DNA of 64,000 nucleotides from Monocercomonoides exilis (Eukaryota; Preaxostyla; Oxymonadida; Polymastigidae), in contig LSRY02000013.1 of NCBI GenBank assembly GCA_001643675.2, positions 1,304,501 through 1,368,500 on the forward strand, read 5' to 3'. The notes below the pieces were generated by a model that worked only from the letters and a program-made list of their open reading frames with translations, searched no databases and was not told where the DNA came from. The first letter of the stretch is position 1; every line of letters starts with the position of its first letter. Positions 28,399-39,976 of this stretch are shown here, in pieces. The position numbers and the translations under genes are program-made.

Positions 28399-29168
28399 AT
28401 TGTACTTTTCGGTCAATTACGTTGGGTTTTGTGTTTTCTACGAATACTTGTAATGATATAAATGATTAATTGATCCGACCCATTTTTAATATTTTTGATT
28501 CTGTCTTTGTTTAAGAATGCATTAATTTTTGTTGTCTTTTGTGCATTATGATTTTTCGATAGAAAAAAATTCGGAGAAAAAATCATTGATGATTTCATAA
28601 ATGAAAGAATTCTGTTCAAAGAACAAAATATTTTTTATCATTAATTCACATTGACATATCGATCATATTTCGGTAAATTGAAACCATAGTGAAAATTTGA
28701 GTTTTTATTTTTGAAATCATGTTTTTTTATCCAAAATTTTCAATTTATAAATTTCTTTTAAATATTAACCAATGAACAATGAAAAGTGAAAACACATATG
28801 GGTGATTTTTTTAGAAATCATAAAAAAAGATCAAAAATTGAAAAAATTAAATCTATTGTGGTAATTTTTGATCATAAAATTAAATTGATTTGTAACTAGT
28901 ATTTAGCTTTGATTTCTGTGATGAATATTTGTTTTATTTTAATATGCAAAAAAAAATAAAAAATAAAAAAAACATACCTTTTTTATGTTTTTTATGAAAG
29001 AGAATTTTTTGATCAAGTTTTAAAAAAAATTGAAAAATCGATCTTTGAAAGGAAAATAAAAATTCACAGTATTTGTATTGTTATACAAATGCTTAAAGAA
29101 CATTATAAATAAAGATTGGAGAATATTTCAATTAGGATTAAAAAATTAAAAATTTTAAAGGATGATAA
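28399..29168. other. A+T-rich intergenic region
   Basis: Separates the small leftward spliced gene from the rightward beta-helix relic. It is over 70% A+T with many A and T runs; open frames are short and unbiased. Nothing further is supported. Confidence 0.5.
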
Positions 29169-30179
29169 ATGTTTGTTTTCTCCAGTTCTTCAGCGAAAAT
29201 TGTTTTGTCATATCTATCTTCCAGCTATGAGGCCCAGCAGTTTCAGCAAAAGTTGAACGAAATTGATGAACATCAGATAACGCTAAGAACAACAACTATC
29301 TCCACCTATTTGCTTCTATCTTTATTCTTCCTATTTAATTCACTTTTTGCTTCCTTTTCCATCTGCCACTCATATTCCTCCCATTTCCGCTTTTCCTCCA
29401 CAAATCCTCAATTCGAAAATACCACTAAAATTGAAAACTTCACTCTCCAATGTTTTCTACTATTATTTCTCCACGTCAATCTGTTATTCCAAAACCTTTT
29501 ATTGATATTGATTGCTCTTTCTTCTCTTTTCAATCCAATATTCAACAAAATTCTCTTCTTTCTTCCATTATTCTTCCTAAAAAATTTTTTTGCAATATTC
29601 TCTCTGTCTCGTTTCCATTTTCCATTCATATTTGATAGTTCCATCATTCTCAATAAGCGCAATATTTTCTTCCTTTCTTCCCTTTCCATCATCAACTGCA
29701 CCAAAAACAGCATCATCTTAGCATAGCTGAACCAAAAAACTGCAACCAATGGTGGGCGCATCTCATTCGCCTCATCTGCCTCTGCCAACTCGTTTTCAGT
29801 GAGCAGCACCACCTTCTCCACCTGCTCTATAAGCGAGGATACAAGTTCTGGAGGAAGAGGCGGTGCTCTCATGATCGAGTACAAGGATGATTCACAAGTG
29901 TCATCCACAACCTTTTCCATCACCAATATCGTGTTTTCAGCCAACAAGGCCAGTGCCGGAAGAGATGTGTATTTTGTGTGTGAATCCCTTGTCGCTTCTG
30001 TGAAAGAGCCCATGTTCACTTTCATGACAAACATCACTCAGAAAGACAACTCGGTTGTTGGATATGACAGAACAGATGCCTTTTGCATCCGAAATGTCGA
30101 TTTGTTTATATTTCTCAAAGGGAATTTCGCTGGAAATGGATATGCGGATAATCATCTTGGAATCAAGGAAGTGAATTGA
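29169..30179 (+). pseudogene. Beta-helix surface protein relic with in-frame TAG
   Basis: The frame from ATG 29169 runs to TGA 30177 with one TAG at 29724. The part after the TAG is clearly of the repetitive beta-helix type: TATNGGRISFASSAS, SSGGRGGALMIEYKDDSQ and FSITNIVFSANKAS, with the usual Gly-Gly turn and Asn/Ser/Thr-rich strands. The part before the TAG is Phe/Leu-rich with FENTTKIENFTLQCF and SLSIINCTKNS, also compatible. After TGA 30177 the coding signal moves to another frame (GASEEGAEHKAETFE then TGA), so at least one frameshift or stop is present beyond the TAG. The gene therefore looks broken under the standard code. The relatives at 34.6 and 47.0 kb show the same architecture. 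Confidence 0.55.
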
Positions 30180-31488
30180 TGGCTATCAAAGATGCCCTGC
30201 AAGAGCACACACAATGCGAAGGAGCTTCTGAAGAAGGCGCAGAACATAAGGCAGAGACTTTTGAGTGAGCTGATTTGTCTGTGGATTTGTATGTGTGATA
30301 ATCAAATGGAAGAATGGAGTTTAGATAAAATTGAAGAAGAAGAGGAAGCAACAATTGAAGAAAGTGTGGAAGTTCAGATGACGTTAAATTGAAGCGAACG
30401 ATAATCCTCTTCATTTCAGTCATAGAAAATCATAATTATTTCATTCACCACTTCTCTAACATCTTCTTTTCTATATTTCTAATTTAATTTCATACGGATA
30501 GTGCCATTCGCTGTCAAATGTTCAACTTCTTCTTTCCTCCCTTTAACTTTCTCTATTCATCATGAAACATTTTTTCCCCATAACATTTGCTCAATCACAT
30601 TTGTAACAATTATCCAATTAAACTTCTCCCTCTTCTCCTTCGACATAACTATCACATTTAACAAGAATAACTTTCTCTTCTTCTTCTATTGCTCCTTCAT
30701 TAACTTCATCTTCATTCATTTTATCTCCTTCATCTCCTTCCCCTTCAACTCCTTCATCTCCTTCATCTCCTTCATCTCCTTCATCTCCTTCATCTCCTTC
30801 ATCTCCTTCTTCTCCTTCTTCTCCTTCTTCTCCCTCTCTTTCTTTCAACACATTAGAAAATATATTTTTATTCTCTTAACTTTCTCAATTTGTACTTTCT
30901 AATTACTTTCTCATTTCGCTCATATGCTGAATCTTCACTCTTCTGCGTCTTGTTGAAGCTTTACGGAATTTTTGTTTCTTTTCTTTTGCTTCCTCCTACG
31001 CTAAATGAGTTAAAATATTCGTTGAATTCGCTTCATTCAGTTATCTTCTCTTCTCTCTGCTCTTATTATGCTTATGTTCCATTGTTTTAGCATCCACTTC
31101 ATCTCTCTTTTCCTTTTTCTCATTTCTCGTGAATATATATTCCACATTTTTCCCATCATTATCATCATCATTATTTCTTCAATCGTATCTACTCCTTCCC
31201 TTCCTTCACTTCCTCATTTTTCTTTTCAATCTCATCCTCCTATCAGATTGTTAAATTAAATGCGTTTTGTGTTGTGTTTCAGAAGAATGTCTTCTCACAC
31301 CTGAATATCACCATCCGCGAACATTTTTGCAATACAGGGGTCATCTGCAGAAAGTTGTTGTGCTGCTGATGCAGAAATCGATAATTGATCTGATGATGGG
31401 GTTGCTAGAGGAGAACATCGAGATAAAGATGTTTGGCTCATTGCTATGGTGAAAGTGCTGGACAACTAGGAGACAACGACCTAGGGCT
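30180..31488. other. Decayed coding remnants and simple repeats
   Basis: Fragments of the 29-kb gene tail are visible in shifting frames up to about 30420. Beyond that the sequence is T+C-rich and dominated by the ctccttcat repeat. No intact gene is supported. Confidence 0.45.
30727..30836. repeat. Nine-base minisatellite (ctccttcat)
   Basis: Tandem 9-base units ctccttcat, then ctccttctt, about ten copies. On the minus strand they read as Gly-Asp-Glu and Gly-Glu-Glu triplets within an open frame at 30851-30618, but that frame has no other coding support. Confidence 0.8.
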
Positions 31489-33060
31489 TCAGCTGTGCTC
31501 GCTGGACTGGCTGGTGAGGAAAATGCGAATAGCTTCGCTGATCAGGCCAAGAGAAAGAGAGTCATTTAATATGAAAATTCCATGTTGTGTGCAATTAGTG
31601 ATGGTAATTTCGTTGTTGCATAATGTGTTGCTGAAGGAGCCTTGTTGAAGTTCGAAGTGCCTCTGCTTATTGAACATGCCTCAAGTGTCGCTGAAGAGCG
31701 AAAGCGGATAACTGATGAGCTTTCAAGAGACAATGGAACCCCGCTCTGGATAATGGGGAAGAAGGCAGATACACAAGCTCTGCTGCAGTTTCACTCGAAT
31801 ATGTTGAAACTGGGCCGGTAGAAAGAAATAACAGCAAAGAAAGAGCGCATCTTGCTTTAGAAGCATTCTGGCTGATTTATGATAGAAGAAGCAGAAGAAG
31901 AAGGAAATACGTACCGCACGGGATCCGCCGAGGAGGCAGTAGAAGGATAAGCGGGCCAATACGAAGGAAAAGCGGCAGCTGATGAGGGTGCAGTTGTTGA
32001 AAAAAGCGACAACAGCAACGAGAAAGTTGTGGCGAAGTGAACAGGGACAAGATTTCCAGAGGTTCAATCGACTCGCATGTCAGCAAGAGAGATATGGGTG
32101 TTGAAGAAAAAGGAGGCGAGGATTCAGAAGGCGTCGCCGATGGTGCGGTAGAAATGGAGTACGGCTGTGAAGAGTGAAGCGCAGGAGGCAAGCTGGGAGC
32201 ATCACGGCGGGCAAAGGAGACGATGTCTTGGTCGACGAATATCTGCTGGGCGCGTTAGAAGGTGATGAAGGGGAGAAGTTCGATATCTGCATCGAAATCC
32301 AAATCAAGATCGGGATGGGAGGAGTCGGAACTACAGTTTGAGGTGTTTGTGTCGAGGGAGGGCTGTGTGAAGTCGATGGAAAGGAGGGACTTGTTGATCT
32401 GGGCGGGGATGGAGGAGCACCGGAAAAAAACATCCTTGCCAAAATTGGCAGCGTTCAAGGCGAAGTGGATGTTGAGGATGAAGAGAGAGGCAGAGGTGTT
32501 TGCATACTTGGTATCGTTGACAAACAGCCCACTAACTCTTTCTGTTGTTTGGGAGCAGTTGTCCAGGTGGAGGATGCATGCTCACATTAACAGCAGCAAT
32601 TTCTTGCATAATAGAATAAATGATCGATATCCAGAGAGCAGTCCAGTACCCATATGCGCCGAAGTTCAAGCCTGTTTCTCAGTCAACAAACACCTTGCTA
32701 GTCATGTTGGTCCAGAAATATTCTACAGCAGGAAGGAATCCTGGAGCAGGATTTCTCCAGTTCGAATCCGTTGAGCTCGTCAAGGGAGCTCAGATTGGTG
32801 CTGGTTATGGTCCAGTTGAAATAATCGGTATCCACCACAACCAACAGAATGCTATCCGACACAAACACCTTTTTTCTTTTCCACTCATCACGTCCGGCAA
32901 ACACCACCTCTTCAAGTGTAAACTGCTTGGCAGTATCTACTGCTCCAAAGAGCACCTCGCAACCCAGTCCAGAGCTTTGAACCTGCCTCTATTTGTTGTA
33001 GCAGTTTCTTCTTTTAAGGACGAATCATAAATCAGTAGGACATCCTCTTCCACTAGCTCG
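31489..33060 (-). pseudogene. Beta-helix surface protein relic, minus strand, several lesions
   Basis: Two minus-strand segments are recognisable. At 32955-32698 the reading is FTLEEVVFAGRDEWKRKK followed by FNWTITSTNLSSLDEL. At 32458-32255, in a different frame, it is NAANFGKDVFFRCSSIPAQ followed by a Ser/Asp-rich stretch and LLPFITF, then TAA. After the TAA the same frame continues with RAQQIFVDQDIVSF and PALHSSQPYSISTA, which is the position where the 35-kb relative has FILIYQSETIVVSS. The TAA thus replaces the Tyr expected there. With at least one frameshift plus this stop the gene is a relic. Plus-strand frames over the same interval are probably shadows. Confidence 0.5.
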
Positions 33061-34203
33061 GCTGCAACACCACCATCTCTGGTATTCGTTTGGTCCCTCA
33101 TTTCCTACCCTGCCTCGCCTCTTCAAACCCCTGCCATATTCACCAGCCCGCCGTCTCAACTTCAAGTCTGTATATGATCAAAAATCATTTTGCTTCCCTT
33201 CACAATGTTGTAGTCTGTGCACTCTGTTAGGAAAAATATGATGCTAGCAACTTCGTCCAGTATTTTGAAGTCGCTCATTATCGGTCTTTCTGATCCTAGT
33301 GTTATCAGTCAGAAGATCAACCTCTCCACATTTCCAAGTTGCAAGCTGCGACTTGCGTTGCACTATTAGAGTGACTGTTTTGTCTTTGAGGCTGAGCAAG
33401 CAGAACAATGAACCAAAAGCTGTCTAACTTTTGGATCAAATTATAAGTTAGAAGAATACTAATCATCAGTTGATACAGAGTTGTCTGTGAATTTAGAAGA
33501 TGAATAATCGTTTCAATGAAGCAATTGCAGCAAAGCAGTGGAAGACGTTGTCGGTCAGACAACAGATGGTGGAACCTAAAAGTGGGAAGTGGTAGAAGTG
33601 CCGTTGAAGAAGAAGCTTGAGGAAGATGAGAGAGAAGAAGAATGGATGTCTGTGAGGAAATCATAATTATACAAAGGAAGTTTAAGATTTATCTGAAATT
33701 GAACTTCTTAAATTGTGTTGCCTTTTCCTTTGCTTTTTCAAAGCAAAAATTTTCAATAACATTATTCGATCAATTTAATTGGAAAATCACTTTCGGAAAT
33801 ACATTTTGTTTAGTAAAACAAACACAATTCATTGTGTTTTTGATAAATGTTATTCATAATAACACATTTATATTACGAATGCTTTTGAAAATATGTTGTT
33901 TTCAGCAAATTATAAAAAAATTAACTAACAAATTTCAAATTTTCTTTTCAGAAACGTCATAACACAAATTTTTCAAATATTAAGATTGATAACGTTTTTA
34001 TGATAATTGTTATAATAATTTTTAAAACAGAAAACTTAAGTTTTGTCTGTTCATGGAAGTTTTGAATTTTTTGCAAAAATGTAATTTTTTAAAAATATGA
34101 AACAAAAAGTATAAAAAACAAATTCAAATCTACAATTAATTAATAAATATAAAATTTAAAACTATTTTTTCGAATAATTTAACAAAAAAACTTTCATAAT
34201 ATG
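33061..34203. other. Intergenic region, decayed then A+T-rich
   Basis: From 33061 to about 33660 scattered G+C-richer pieces suggest further decay products of the beta-helix relic, for example GGVAAELVEEDVLLIYDSS on the minus strand near 33040. From 33660 to 34200 the sequence is plain A+T-rich DNA without a supported feature. Confidence 0.4.
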
Positions 34204-34444
34204 AAAGTTTTTTGAAAAGTTCCTTTTGTTTAATTTTCTAATAAAATGAAAATTTCATTTTTCAATCAAATTTCTGTTCCCAGTCACGAAACTTTTCATG
34301 AATGGAAATAACAACATTGTTAAGATTTAACTTTCATGACAGCGAAATTTGGTGAGTGAGAACAAAAATTTGATCGAAAAATGAAATTTTTATTCAATTT
34401 GAAAATTAAACAAAAGGAACTTTTCAAAAAAATTTAGACATATG
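34204..34444 (+). mobile_element. MITE-like inverted-repeat element, copy 1
   Basis: About 240 bases whose two ends are imperfect inverted repeats of about 80 bases, beginning ttttttgaaaagttcctttt and ending in its complement. It has no coding capacity. A second copy lies in inverted orientation at 39264-39513. The outer end gacatatg is shared with copy 2. Confidence 0.75.
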
Positions 34445-34584
34445 TTTGAAATTATTTGTTTTCAACAATTATTTCCGTTTCTTTATTCATGATAATTTAT
34501 AAGAATTTCAAATGAATCAAGGAGTTCTGCTTTTCGAAAGAGGCAAGAGATCAATTTTAATAACGCTTTGTTTTCTTCTTTCGA

Positions 34585-35538
34585 TTGAAGCTTCGCTATC
34601 TTATTGTTCAAAGATTTCACTGTAATTTCATGAAGTCTAGGAGTTTGAATGTGAAAGGGCTTAATATTGAGGTGAACAGGATGAAAAGCAATGTGATGGA
34701 TGTGGCGAGCATCTGCCGGTGCGACATTGTTAATGTGAATGTGTTCGGCATCATGATGGAGGATGGGTCAGTGATTGTGATGGAAGAACCCCTGCAGAGC
34801 GAAGGAAATCGAGAGAGTTATCTGAAGTTGAGGGACTCATCAATCCAACGAGTGACACGACTAGCTGGTGGAGCGAGTGTGCTGACTGTTCCAACAATGC
34901 TGGCGACTGATGTGGAGATTAACAACAGCGTGCTTAAAGTGTGTTCAGCTGGCGCTTCAGCGAAAGGGGGAGCGGTGTTTGCTGACCTGAGCAAGGAAAG
35001 CGTGATCCGAGTGGTGAATTCGAAGGTTATTCAGTGTGGATGCTCTGTGACGATGGGTTGAGGAGGGGGATTGTATATGGCGCTGAAGTATTCAGGGGAG
35101 CTGGGGATGCTGTTTGAGAGGGACGAGTTTGACTCGAACAGCGGAAAGGAAGGGAGAGACATCTTCATAAAGTGCTGGAACATCTCGAGACAGATCAATG
35201 AGACGCTGTTCAAGCTGGACTTGAGGGAGAGCGAATTTGTTCGATACAACGCGATATTTGTGGTTGACTCAGAAAGTTCAGAAGCAGTGGATCTGATGGA
35301 TTTCATTTTGATTTACCAATCAGAGACGATTGTTGTTTCATCGATTGAAGAGAAAGGAGGGAAGGATTTCAAGAAATGCGGGACAGCAAAAGATCCGTGC
35401 TATTCGATTGAATATGGTGTGACACATCTTGCAGCGAGCGATGATCTGCGCATTCGTATTGATGGAGCTGGGGAGATAGGAAATGAGTTGGAGCTTAAAT
35501 ATGTGTGTGTTCTTGTTAAAGAAAATGTTCCATTTTAA
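34585..35538 (+). pseudogene. Beta-helix surface protein fragment with one in-frame TGA
   Basis: A single frame of 317 codons is open except for TGA at 35059-35061. The protein is of the beta-helix type: AGASAKGGAVFADLSKES, then the TGA, then GGGLYMALKYSGELG. Further on are ERDEFDSNSGKEGRDIFIKC and the family motif KKCGTAKDPCYSIEYG near the end. The better preserved relative at 47 kb has SSYGWGGGLHL at the equivalent turn, so the TGA is most simply a Trp codon (TGG) that mutated. The frame ends with TAA at 35536 followed two codons later by TGA. The 5' end looks truncated: no signal peptide is visible, and the first ATG is at 34630. The fragment lies inside the interval flanked by the two inverted MITE copies. 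Confidence 0.6.
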
Positions 35539-38492
35539 GAATGAAATATGTGTTTTAATCAATTCCTTGAAAAGGTTTGTAAACACTATTATTTAAAACA
35601 AATTAAAAACTCAGAAAGTTCACAAAATAGCTTTGTTCAATTTGCTTCATTCACTTTGAAAAAATAAGAAAAGAATTTGAATGAAATTTCTGATCTCTTT
35701 TCTTTTTTAATTTAATTATAAAAAAACATTTCATTTGTAAAATCAATTTTTTTTTTTTTTGGAATAACGAATAACTTAGGATCAATCAATGAATATCAAT
35801 CGATAACAAATTCCATAATCCAGTATTGAAGATGATTATCCATAAATAGCGTACCATTTGGAGCATGAAGTCCAGCAATAACGCATGGAATCTATTCTTT
35901 TATTTGAAGATAGCTGAAAATAATGTTAATAGAAATTGAAATAACAGAAAACATTTCCAATACAAAATTATTTTCTTGAAGTTTATACTAACATTCATAA
36001 AAATCATCCGTTGATAATGAAAGTCAAAAATCAATTGTGCATTTTTGAAGAATTTCGATTATTCGAACTTCACTTTGTTGAAATTTGCAGACAGCGTTAT
36101 TTGTTAATTGATAAGGAAAGATTGCTGAATGGAATCGTGAGTTCAAAAAGGTTTACTAGCTGACTGTGAATTGGATCCGGCAAATGCGAAATACAAAGAA
36201 ATATGCTAATGGATAGGCTCAGCTATTGATTTTATCAACACAATAGTACAAATCAAATTCACAACTGTTTCAAATGAATCGAAAGGAGGGATGAAGATAA
36301 GATGATGAAACACCGCAATTGTGAAATGAGAACATGCAAGCAACGGTGAGCAGATCAAGGAATATCCTATAAACAGAAGAAACATTACATGCAGAAAAGA
36401 TGAAACACTGAATGTTGACAATCAGAAAAAAGGAAAAGGACTTCTCTCAAATTCAACTTATCATATTTTAAACAGAGTGCGCACAATATATAAATAAGAA
36501 AAAGAGAGAGGATTTCAGTTCTTTTTGCCTGCACTTGATTCAGATTTAATTTTTGAAGAATAAGAAGAAGGCGAGGAAGAAATTGCAGTACACTCTTCAT
36601 CAACAACAGAATAAAGCGATCTCATTTATGCAGAACATGGTCTTCCAAGTACTTCTTGTTTGCATATTTCCTCTTTGACTCCTCTTTGAATTCTTCTCTC
36701 TCTTCTTGCTCCTCGAGCACAAACAGCGCTGTCGATGCTGGTGACAGAGCCACATCTTCTACTCAATGCTCAGTTGCCTCCAGTCCTTTTTCCTCTATTG
36801 GCATTGCAATTCTTGCAGCAACCATTCGCCTAATCATTTAATGATCCGCTTCCACCTCTGAGTACCTCTTCTTCAGCTCCAAATGTTTTTTCTGAACAAG
36901 ATGCTCTCCAAAGTGATAAAAAGTTCCACGAAGTTTCAATTCCATTCAGTTCAGCAGCCCTATGCGTAACTTTTCACACAAGCGGTTGTTGTTCCCAATG
37001 TGAGAGAAAAGACAGCAGAAGTTGCATTGTGGCATACTGCAACTTAAAGCACATCAGTTATTTTTCACAATTTTATCACTCCAAGAAAAAATTGAAGTTA
37101 TTTTAGATAATCATAATCCCTTTGTTATGAAAGCATGAAAAATTTTCAAAAACACTTTAAATTGAGTGAGAAAATTTTTTCAACAAAAAATATTGATCCT
37201 AGGATCACTTTGATCTTAAATTTTCAAATAAATAATACTCTCGAAATAAGACTTTTCTGAATAAAAAAAGAGTATTATTGCAAAGACACCTAACGAATGA
37301 ATGCAAATTTTACAAAAAAGAGACAAAATATGAGGATGAAAAATCGAGTGTGTTTTTAACTCCCTAAGTTTCGTCAATTTTTTTCACTTTTAAAAAACTT
37401 CATTGTCTATTTATCCATTTATTTCATACATATAAACTTTCCTCAATTTAAATAAAAACTTTAAGAACAGTATAACTAAAATAAATGAATATTTTTAGTT
37501 TTCATTGATGTCCTTCAAGTTTCATTATGCCTGCATTGTGAGATGTTCATCCATCCAAGCTGCTTTTCGCAGAACTCTTAGAAGATATAACTTTTTGGTT
37601 TCAACTGAATATATTTATATTCAAGATGCATCCACTGATTAATATCAAAAGTTCCAATCTCAAGAAGCATGTAATCTTGTGTTTCCATCATATTCTGGTT
37701 AATATTACGTTTTTTGACCTTATTTTGAATGAGAAAGAATGAACAGGAGGTTGTCAATAAGCAGTTACTTGAAGGCACAGGATAAAATTTATATCAAACA
37801 GAAGAAAGCATAGTTGTTTCTGGAGAGAAAAATGATTTTTTAGAGGGAAATCATATTTGATAAAAGAATTATCACTAGAATATTTACTTCTTCATTCAGA
37901 TATAAAAAATCCACAAAACACAAACCATTTATATTTTTCCAACAAACATGTTTCAGACAACATTGGGAATGATGTCGAATTTCCTTTTTTAATATGGAGA
38001 AGAAATATCTCGAATTGATAATTTTCAACTGATGATTTGACAAAAAAGAAAGAGACATGAACTGAATGAGTAATAATAATTTTTTGTTGAAGCTTCAATT
38101 TCATTTCTCATTGGTTTTTTGAATGAATTTCATAATAATTCAAATTATAAAGATTCTTTTTGTCCTCACGTTTTTCAAGTTGCAAACATTAAATGTTTTT
38201 TTAACAGCATATCAGAAATTTTGAAAAAAAGCTATTTCAGATAACGAATATATTTAATAGTTATCTTTTACACTTATGAAACAAATATTGTTTTCTGCAT
38301 TCATTATTAAAATCACATTGATGTGAGCGAGTGTTACGGAATGATAGCAAAATAAGATAATCCTCAACAATGACATGGATACATAACGAAATGAAAATCA
38401 GATAATGAAAATCTGATTTTGGATAAGTCAAATGTTATCAACATTTTTTCATGTGAATAAAACGCAACAGCCAAAGAAGAGAATCTTCTGAT
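35539..38492. other. 3-kb A+T-rich region with weak coding remnants
   Basis: Mostly A+T-rich. A minus-strand frame beginning at ATG 36385 (MFLLFIGYSLICSPLLA, a signal-peptide-like start) runs to TAG 36206 but has no family match. A plus-strand frame at 36656-36841 is Ser-rich and unconvincing. Both may be beta-helix gene debris. The rest shows nothing I can name. Confidence 0.4.
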
Positions 38493-39102
38493 ATGGAAAA
38501 CAGCAATGTTCATGTTTCATTGTATGGAAACTCGGAGTTGCTGTTGAATGAGGTCAAATATATTTTTTAATAAAAAGTTGTTTAATATAGATGTTAAAAG
38601 AACTGTTTTTGTATATAGAAAAAATATAAAAATGAAAAAACAAACATTTCTCTTTCAGGAATTCTTTCGAGAAGATTCAACGACGTTAAAAGTTTAAAAG
38701 GAAAAAACCTTCAGTCTCCCAGTAAAAATGATTCTTTATCGTTTTTGTTCTTTCAAAAATAAGCAATCTCTCCTCATTAATAGAAAATTATTAATGACTT
38801 TTATAAATCTGTTTGCAATATTTTCTGTTTTTGGTTGGTTTGATCATATCCCAAAATTGACAACAGAGCAGTTGTAGTCGTTAATGTCAAAAGAATCTTC
38901 GAAATCAAGATTTTCAAAACTTCCAACATCAACTCTTCATTCCAGAGCAGAGACGTTGTGGAATGAAGTTTTGAGAATTGGAGGAGATTCAAAGTTAGAC
39001 TTGTTTAATTATTTGTTCTGTCGATATGAAAAAGCTTCTTCAACAATGAAGAAACTTAAGAAGAAATTAAATTGTGTGTTTTGCTCATATGCTTCTTATT
39101 GA
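38493..39102 (+). CDS. Possible spliced small gene, unidentified
   Basis: An ATG at 38493 opens MENSNVHVSLYGNSELLLNE, followed by an A+T-rich stretch ending TTTCTCTTTCAG at 38658, a good acceptor. Downstream one frame reads GILSRRFNDVKSLKGKNL and, from about 38885, SKESSKSRFSKLPTSTL, TLWNEVLRIGGDSKLDLF and a Lys-rich end before TGA at 39100. Between them this frame contains TAA 38760, TAA 38778, TAG 38781 and TAG 38877. These are either intronic (the middle is A+T-rich) or read as Gln. No splice pair satisfies the frame convincingly, so the gene model is tentative. I do not recognise the product. Confidence 0.35.
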
Positions 39103-39263
39103 TTCAGATTGTTTTTGAAACAATTCTTTTTATTGCAATTTTGTAGCTGATTATTATTTTTTGCTAAAGAATCTGTCAATTGCATATAACATTTCTCCAA
39201 CTCATTCGCAAACCACAATGCTTCAAGCTTTATCTCAAGTAATGTCCATCAGCCAAATGATCT

Positions 39264-39513
39264 CATATGTCTAAATTTTTTTGAAAAGTTCCTTTTGTTT
39301 AATTTTCAAATAAAATGAAGATTTCATTTTTCGATCAAATTTTTGTTCTCACTCACCAAATTTCGCTGTCATGAAAGTTAAATCTTAACAATGTTGTTAT
39401 TTCCATTCATGAAAAGTTTCGTGACTGGGAACAGAAATTTGATTGAAAAATGAAATTTTCATTTTATTAGAAAATTAAACAAAAGGAACTTTTCAAAAAA
39501 ATTGAGACATATG
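39264..39513 (-). mobile_element. MITE-like inverted-repeat element, copy 2
   Basis: Reverse-complement relative of 34204-34444, with about 90% identity by eye across 240 bases. It begins catatgtctaaattttttt and ends in the inverted form gacatatg, so the outermost 8 bases are palindromic partners. It lies about 280 bases upstream of the USP-transposase gene. Confidence 0.75.
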
Positions 39514-39976
39514 GATATAACGTAACTCAGGGGAAAGTCAATCATGCAAAGCAAACATTTGAACGAAACAGTTTAAAAAGAGTTCCACCAAAGCAACCCG
39601 TCGTTCCAAAATGCAAATCAGGTTTTTTGCTGTAAAATAAATTAATGTTCAAATTATTTGTATTAACATCTCCAATTTTTATTTTATTTTTATTTTATTT
39701 TTATTTTTATTTTTTTTTTTTTTTGTTTATTTATTTGTTGGTTCAAAAGGTCTAAATGAAGAAGAGTGGAATAAAGGAAATAGTTGAATGATTAATCACT
39801 CTACAGAAATTTCAACTTCTTCTCGGACAAAGCAAATCAAAAAAGTCCCAAAAGATTATGAAAAGTTTGTTGATAAGTCTTTTTAGAACGATATTATTTC
39901 TGTTCAGAGTAATAAAACAAATGAATTGCAAAATAACAATCCTCATCTTCAAAGTAATCTTACAACAAAAATTCAA

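Noticed and set aside
30618-30851. Minus-strand Gly/Asp/Glu protein
   Set aside because: Entirely a product of the ctccttcat minisatellite and short flanks.
31267-31900. Plus-strand charged helical frames such as VAEERKRITDELSRDNG
   Set aside because: Protein-like in places but with stops and no family match; both strands look plausible, so I could not assign a gene.
34204-34444. CRISPR-like or tRNA-like structure in the palindromic element
   Set aside because: The inverted arms and the second genomic copy fit a MITE; there are no spaced direct repeats and no cloverleaf.
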